The notes under the pieces were generated by a model. The model saw nothing but the letters and a program-made list of their open reading frames with translations. It did no database searches and had not been told where the DNA came from. Below, in pieces: positions 60,093 through 64,000 of a stretch of DNA of 64,000 bases. Position 1 is the stretch's first letter. The number at the start of each line of letters is the position of its first letter. The position numbers and the translations under genes were made by a program. Origin of the DNA: JAHFUA01 sp963704285 (GTDB taxonomy: Bacteria > Acidobacteriota > Terriglobia > Terriglobales > Acidobacteriaceae); contig OY969886.1 of the NCBI GenBank assembly GCA_963704285.1, forward strand, positions 1-64,000, given 5' to 3'.

Positions 60093-60394
60093 GGGAATGA
60101 GTATACCAACGCGCCAGATGCGGGCCCGCCTAAGAGCGGAGCTAACGTAAATGTTAGGTCACCAAACAGGACTGTTATGTCGAGGCGGCTGCGCGCCTCG
60201 GCCGATGCCTGGCTGCCCAACGGGTGGCAGGCATAACTGTAATGTTTTCAACAACTAAAGCGTGTGCCTGGCGACCCGGCAGAGGGCTCCGTGACTTGGC
60301 ACAGGCATTGCTATATGTCAAGGTGTCCGAGGTCATAAAGAAAGTCAAAAGTAACCGGGTAGGAAACGAAATCTCAAAAGAAAGGAGCACTTCC
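60093..60394. other. Control region between activator and micropeptides
   Basis: No gene is supported. It holds CTAACGTAAATGTTAG (60142-60157), a palindrome (CTAAC/GTTAG) about 140 bases upstream of the sigma-54 promoter in the right place for an activator site; a GAGGCGGC/GCGCGCCTC-type stem near 60180-60200; the sigma-54 promoter; and a leader of about 70 bases. Confidence 0.5.
60297..60312 (+). promoter_or_regulatory. Sigma-54 promoter
   Basis: TGGCAC-AGGCA-TTGCT matches the -24/-12 consensus, with exactly 10 bases between the GG (60298-60299) and GC (60310-60311) dinucleotides. Predicted transcript start about 60323, 72 bases before the first micropeptide ATG. The divergent neighbour encodes a sigma-54 activator. 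Confidence 0.75.
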
Positions 60395-60445
60395 ATGAAG
60401 GTTAAGACGAACACCAAGGCTGGCGACGCATGCTGGGGTAGCTAA
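60395..60445 (+). CDS. Micropeptide 1 (16 aa, KTNTKAG...CWGS)
   Basis: MKVKTNTKAGDACWGS, then TAA. AAAGGAG lies 8 bases before the ATG, a strong ribosome site that argues for this start rather than the longer open frame from 60224. It shares 12 of 16 residues with micropeptide 2. Codons differ partly by synonymous changes (Val, Cys, Gly), as expected for a translated product. The first half (up to TKAG) is also found in ORF 3. No known family is recognised. Possible reading: a 10-residue leader and a 6-residue Cys-Trp tail. Confidence 0.6.
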   Translation: MKVKTNTKAGDACWGS

Positions 60446-60507
60446 AGCAGGACCAACCGCCCTCAAGAGCAACAAATGCAAGTCAGCACACAGAGAAGAG
60501 CACTCAC

Positions 60508-60558
60508 ATGGCGGTGAAGACGAACACCAAGGCTGGCAGCACATGTTGGGGCAGCTAA
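60508..60558 (+). CDS. Micropeptide 2 (16 aa, KTNTKAG...CWGS)
   Basis: MAVKTNTKAGSTCWGS, then TAA, 63 bases after micropeptide 1. The region before the ATG (AGAAGAGCACTCAC) resembles that of micropeptide 1 (AAAGGAGCACTTCC), so the duplicated unit includes the ribosome site. Differences in the tail are Asp-Ala to Ser-Thr, while Cys-Trp-Gly-Ser is fixed. Function unknown. Confidence 0.6.
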   Translation: MAVKTNTKAGSTCWGS

Positions 60559-60589
60559 GCAACCCAACAGCGAGAAGCCACAGGCTGAC

Positions 60590-60664
60590 GTGAAAGTAGC
60601 GACGCTATGCAAACCAAGAACGAAGGCCGGTAATGGCTTGGCGCATCAGGTCGAGGCGAGCTGA
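60590..60664 (+). CDS. Micropeptide 3 (24 aa, TKAG then different tail)
   Basis: GTG start; the sequence begins MKVATLCKPRTKAG and continues NGLAHQVEAS. It keeps M-K-V, a Lys two residues before R/N-T, and TKAG of peptides 1 and 2, but has a longer Cys-free tail after TKAG and a Cys before it. The ribosome site is weak (GAGAAG). Relation to peptides 1 and 2 is likely but less certain. Confidence 0.4.
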   Translation: MKVATLCKPRTKAGNGLAHQVEAS

Positions 60665-60846
60665 TGCCACATGGCAGATCCGGCCTTTCCAACGCGCACC
60701 CCACTCCCAGCGAATCCAACTGCTGCTCGTCGGTGTCGAAGCCGGGCGCCAGCCGGACCAGGGTGGCAGACAGCAATCCTCCCAGGAGGACATCGCGATC
60801 ATCGCTGCCAGATGGTGGACGATTTTGCCCATTCGGAGACTCCTGG

Positions 60847-63384
60847 CTAGTTCACCGTGGCGGGAGACACCGGGAAGCCCTCCAGCCGCGCGACGCGCTC
60901 GTGTTGCGCGTGCTTGATGATGTACATTCTGCGGTCGGCCTCGGTGAGCAACTGCTCGGCGTCGGAGCCGGCATCGGGATAGAAGGCGCAGCCGATGCTG
61001 AGCGATAGGAAGTCGTGACCGCAGACCCGGCGTCCGGCTTCCCGCGCCAGCGATAGCAGGTGGGCGGCCTTCTCTTCCGCCGCCTTGGGTGTCAGCCCGG
61101 GGGCGACGATCACGAACTCGTCGCCGCCCATGCGGGCCACGTAGTCGTACTCGCGGCACACCCCCTTCATGAAATCGGCGAAGAGGCGCAGCACCTTGTT
61201 GCCTTCCAGGTGGCCGAAGCGGTCGTTGATCTGCTTGAAGCCATCCAGGTCGCATACCATGACGGCCAGCGGGGTATTGGTGCGCTTGCAGCGCGCCAGC
61301 TCGCGGTCCAGGTGCAGGAACAGGGAGCGGGCGTTAGGCAGTCCGGTGAGATAGTCGGTAGTCGCCGAGCTTTCGGCCTGCTGATACTTCAAGGCGTTCT
61401 CGATGCAGATGCCCACCTTGGAAGCAATGGCCAGCAACACCCGCAGATGGTCGGTGGTGAAGAAGTCGCGCTCCGCTTTGTACAGCGTCAGCACTCCCAC
61501 CACTCCGGTTACGCCCTCCAGCGGCACGGCCAGCGCCGAGCGCAGGGTGCTGAACTTGGTCTCGTCGTTGAGGTAGCCGGGCTCAACCGAAGGATTGCCG
61601 TTGATGATGGGCTTGTGGTTCTGCGCCACCCATCCCGACAAGCCCTGCCCCATAGAGATCTCCAGCGCGGAGAACAACCGGAAGTTATCGCCGCTGACGT
61701 ACTGCGGCAGCAGGTTGTCGCCCCGGCACACGTAGATGGCGACGGAATCGTAGGGCACCAGCTTCTTCAGCCGCACCCCAAGCACGGACAAGGTTTCGTC
61801 CAGGCTGAGGGAGTTGCCCAGGTCGTGGCTGAGCTCGAACAGGGTCTGCGCTTCCTGGCGCGCGGCCGCGATGGAGGTGAGGAAGCTCTCGGAATCGGCA
61901 ACCGGCGCAGCCGGCGCCGTGCGCTCAAAGCCGGCGGAGGGCTCCAGGCCGCGCTCCACCTTGACGTCCGTGGAGAGCCGTGGCTGCAAGGGCTCGTCGG
62001 AAGTGCTCTGCGCCAGGCGCTCCAGCTCGATGTAACGGCGCTTCAGCACGTCCACCACGCGCGGGTCGAACTCGGTGCCGGCGGCGCGAGCCACGTGCTC
62101 CATGGCCTGATCCAGGGGCAGGGCGCGGCGATACTGGCGGTCGGAGGCCAGCGCGTCCAGGCAATCCACGGCGGCAAGGATGCGCGCGCCCATGGGAATC
62201 TCCGTTCCCCGCAGCCCGTCGGGGTAGCCGCTGCCGTTCCACTTCTCGTGGTGGGAGCGCACGATGGGCACTACCGGGCCGGGAAAATTCACGTGCCTGA
62301 GGATCTCCGCCCCCACCACCGGGTGGATCTTCATCTTTTCGAATTCTTCTGGGGTCAGGCGGCCGGGCTTGTTGATGATGTGCTCGGGCACGGCCAGCTT
62401 GCCGATGTCGTGCAGCAGGGCGGCGGCCCGCAGCGCTTCGATCTCCGCCTCGCTCAGCCCCAGTTCCTTGGCGATCTCGACGGCGTACACCCGCACCCGC
62501 TGCAGGTGGTCGCGGGTGGTGTGGTCCTTGGCTTCGATGGCCAGCGCCAGGGCTTCGACGGTGCGCAGGTGCAGGCCGGCCATCTCTTCTACGTGACGCT
62601 TCTCGTCTTCCAGCCGCCCCAGATAGAGACGATAGGAGCGGTAGATCCAGTACATGACGGGCAGCACGAAGAACGAGGCCTGCCAGCCGACGTAGCGGTT
62701 GATGACGCTGACCAGGCCCGCGATCGCAGCTCCCACCAGGTAATAAGGAAAGGACCAGAAATAGGACTCCGCCCAGACCTTGCGGAAAGGCTTCCCCTCG
62801 GTCAGGCACACGATGATGGTGACCGGGATGGTGTTGGCCAGGAAATACACTGCGGCGGCCGCTATCAGCAGCAAAGGCATACTGTTGTGGAGGACAGGCG
62901 CGAGCTGTCGGTACGTATAGAAGGAAAGAGCGATGGCCGGCGCCTTCATGCTGAACACATTGAACAGGATCTTGACCGGCTTAGTGCCATGCTTCATATT
63001 CCGCACGCACTGCACCACGATCGACAGGCAGCCGATCACCAGGGTCTCCGGGAGCGACAATTCCAGAATGCCGACAAGGACGAACAGGAAACCCACCGAC
63101 ATCGTGCCGTCGATGCCGGGCAACACGACTTTTAACTCGGAGGCCAGCAACGCTGCCAGCAGATAGCAGATAAAGCGCAGTGGATCCGTGAGCTCCCAAT
63201 GGAGCAGAGCGTGGGCGACGATGGCCGCTCCCAGTGAAGCTGTCAGGAAAATGAACGCTGCCGCTGTTCTCGGCATCGACGCACCTCGCCCTTTGCCCTC
63301 ACCCTTTGGTGGCAAGTGGTCAGCCAAAAGCTTCAGCCCGCTGAGAAGGCGTTCGGTGAGTGTTTTCAGTTCCTTGGACATCAT
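60847..63384 (-). CDS. Membrane HD-GYP/GAF/GGDEF cyclic-di-GMP protein
   Basis: About 845 aa. N-terminal seven to eight membrane helices (about 35-260). HD-GYP phosphodiesterase domain: LLHDIGKLAVPEHI, then HHEKWNGSGYPDGLRG. A GAF domain (about 500-680). A C-terminal GGDEF domain: DYLTGLPNARSLFLHLD, CDLDGFKQINDRFGH, RMGGDEFVIV. It could both make and break c-di-GMP, with the GAF as a switch. Starts at tandem ATGs 63384/63381. It is convergent with the micropeptides and flanked by a truncated copy of their start region. Confidence 0.9.
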   Translation of the reverse strand: MMSKELKTLTERLLSGLKLLADHLPPKGEGKGRGASMPRTAAAFIFLTASLGAAIVAHALLHWELTDPLRFICYLLAALLASELKVVLPGIDGTMSVGFLFVLVGILELSLPETLVIGCLSIVVQCVRNMKHGTKPVKILFNVFSMKAPAIALSFYTYRQLAPVLHNSMPLLLIAAAAVYFLANTIPVTIIVCLTEGKPFRKVWAESYFWSFPYYLVGAAIAGLVSVINRYVGWQASFFVLPVMYWIYRSYRLYLGRLEDEKRHVEEMAGLHLRTVEALALAIEAKDHTTRDHLQRVRVYAVEIAKELGLSEAEIEALRAAALLHDIGKLAVPEHIINKPGRLTPEEFEKMKIHPVVGAEILRHVNFPGPVVPIVRSHHEKWNGSGYPDGLRGTEIPMGARILAAVDCLDALASDRQYRRALPLDQAMEHVARAAGTEFDPRVVDVLKRRYIELERLAQSTSDEPLQPRLSTDVKVERGLEPSAGFERTAPAAPVADSESFLTSIAAARQEAQTLFELSHDLGNSLSLDETLSVLGVRLKKLVPYDSVAIYVCRGDNLLPQYVSGDNFRLFSALEISMGQGLSGWVAQNHKPIINGNPSVEPGYLNDETKFSTLRSALAVPLEGVTGVVGVLTLYKAERDFFTTDHLRVLLAIASKVGICIENALKYQQAESSATTDYLTGLPNARSLFLHLDRELARCKRTNTPLAVMVCDLDGFKQINDRFGHLEGNKVLRLFADFMKGVCREYDYVARMGGDEFVIVAPGLTPKAAEEKAAHLLSLAREAGRRVCGHDFLSLSIGCAFYPDAGSDAEQLLTEADRRMYIIKHAQHERVARLEGFPVSPATVN

Positions 63385-63549
63385 CCTTGCCAGACAGTCC
63401 GCTGGGCAGGGGGACAAGTTGTCTCAGCAGGACAGACGGGCGCGGCCATTTTGACCCGCGGCGTCTGAGCGATACCTAACAATCGGCTCAAGGTAGCGGC
63501 TTGTACACGTCACGAAGGTGCGTGGCCCGCAGGCGCGACAACGAAGCGG

Positions 63550-63579
63550 AAAGGAGCTCTCCCATGACGGTTAGCTGAA
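63550..63579 (+). pseudogene. Truncated fourth micropeptide start region
   Basis: AAAGGAGCTCTCCCATGACGGTTAGC matches 21 of 26 bases with the ribosome site and first codons of micropeptide 1 (60381-60406), but a TGA follows after four codons (M-T-V-S). Either a dead copy or a start-stop element. Confidence 0.45.
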
Positions 63580-64000
63580 GCCCCAATTCAAAGGGCCGCA
63601 TTAATGCAAGCCTAAAGGTCTGCTCCACCCTGGTGAATAATCATAGGCTTTTGGGCGACACAGGGAGATCCAGGCTGAGGGGAAGATTCCTGGGAAAAAT
63701 AGGAAGGGCTGCGACCTTGGTTATGTTCCAGCCGCCGACTCCGGCGAGGGAGTCAACGACGTGGAAACATGCACCGTCACAGCCCCTGATGCGATCACCG
63801 CTTTCGCGGTCCCAAACCCCGGCAGCCTCTCGCAAAGCAGTCGGTTTTTTCGGGTTTGGCAGTCCCTGCAGGTCACCCCGCCGGACTAATCACCCAGCTT
63901 ACTTCGGACTGGCGACTTTTCAGGAAGCCAACCCTTTCAGCCGTCGACGGGGCTCACATTAAATGCGAGCTCGGCTCGCGTCAATGCCCGTGATTAGTGC
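63580..64000. other. Right-end intergenic region
   Basis: No secure gene. One plus-strand frame, 63713-63889, is protein-like in composition (VPAADSGEGVNDVETCTVTA then FFRVW, then stop) and might be the C-terminal remnant of a secreted protein, but it has no start. The AT content rises slightly. The last 30 bases contain GCGAGCTCGGCTCGC, a small palindrome. Confidence 0.4.

Noticed and set aside
60224..60445. 73-residue ORF ending in micropeptide 1
   Set aside because: It begins upstream of the predicted sigma-54 transcript start, and the internal ATG has the only good ribosome site.
60555..60830. Minus-strand frame (LLSATLVRLAPGFDTDEQQL, then DSLG) opposite micropeptide 3
   Set aside because: Looks protein-like for about 50 codons but has no good start, and the frame ends in low-complexity text; left open, not called.
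63518..63540. Possible second sigma-54 site (GTGGCCCGCAGGCGCGAC) before the truncated micropeptide copy
   Set aside because: Poor match in both the -24 and -12 boxes; spacing right only by forcing.

Overview
The window is about 64 kb of GC-rich bacterial chromosome, probably from an Acidobacteriota (soil Terriglobia-like) genome. This is inferred from gene content: Ser/Thr kinases with TolB-type propeller or TPR tails, an MdtABC-like RND system, small basic coiled-coil proteins, many short palindromic intergenic repeats and a RAYT transposase. No rRNA, tRNA, CRISPR array or plasmid/phage module was seen.

Layout. 1-3136: phosphate operon pstC(partial)-pstA-pstB-phoU. 3218-6092 (minus): a three-gene set, a PQQ-propeller/metzincin-like protein cut at its N-terminus and two small BamE-like membrane-anchored proteins. 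6100-8830: a gene-poor tract with repeat hairpins, a RAYT transposase broken by a palindromic insertion, a DUF1801 gene and a vapC remnant. 8948-15231: threonine operon lysC-ilvE-hom-thrC-thrB, preceded by a Leu/Ile/Val/Thr-rich leader peptide and an intrinsic terminator, that is, an attenuator. 15439-17748: a frameshifted aminotransferase and a LysR regulator, bracketed by inverted copies of one composite repeat. 18118-22597 (minus): nitrogen module amtB-glnB/K-glnD. 22881-32061: secreted protein, MATE pump, diguanylate cyclase, deazaflavin-type reductase, DedA-rhodanese fusion with an internal UGA, YceI, a TPR-like protein, PanE and an acyl-CoA ligase. 32160-39635 (minus): mdtABC-like efflux operon. 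39837-42125: kinase-TPR. 42171-48339: nucleoside deaminase, DHOD-like protein with NifJ, NicO-type metal transporter. 48562-57660: two small basic proteins, then HlyD, C39 peptidase-ABC and a second ABC protein (an NHLM-type exporter), then a kinase-propeller protein. 57776-63384: HTH protein, FHA-GAF sigma-54 activator, a divergent cluster of tiny peptides and a GAF/HD-GYP/GGDEF protein.

The best candidate for an undescribed system is at 60297-60664. A near-consensus sigma-54 promoter, beside a sigma-54 activator and about 5 kb from a C39 peptidase/ABC exporter, drives two tandem 16-residue peptides. They share an N-terminal half ending TKAG and have short Cys-Trp-containing tails. A related third ORF follows at once, and a truncated fourth copy of the start region lies on the far side of the GGDEF/HD-GYP gene. 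Their differences are partly synonymous and the ribosome-binding regions are conserved. A working idea is a stress-signalled, exported micropeptide system.

Other strong signals are a UGA at a cysteine-like position in the rhodanese loop of the DedA fusion, followed by a SECIS-like hairpin; the thr-operon attenuator; a palindromic repeat inserted in the HUH motif of the RAYT gene, with a relative forming the C-terminal tail of an RND adaptor; and a 119-bp MITE with a 4-bp target duplication inside another repeat. Several single-base frame breaks (near 8730, 15736 and 26445) may be real decay or assembly errors.
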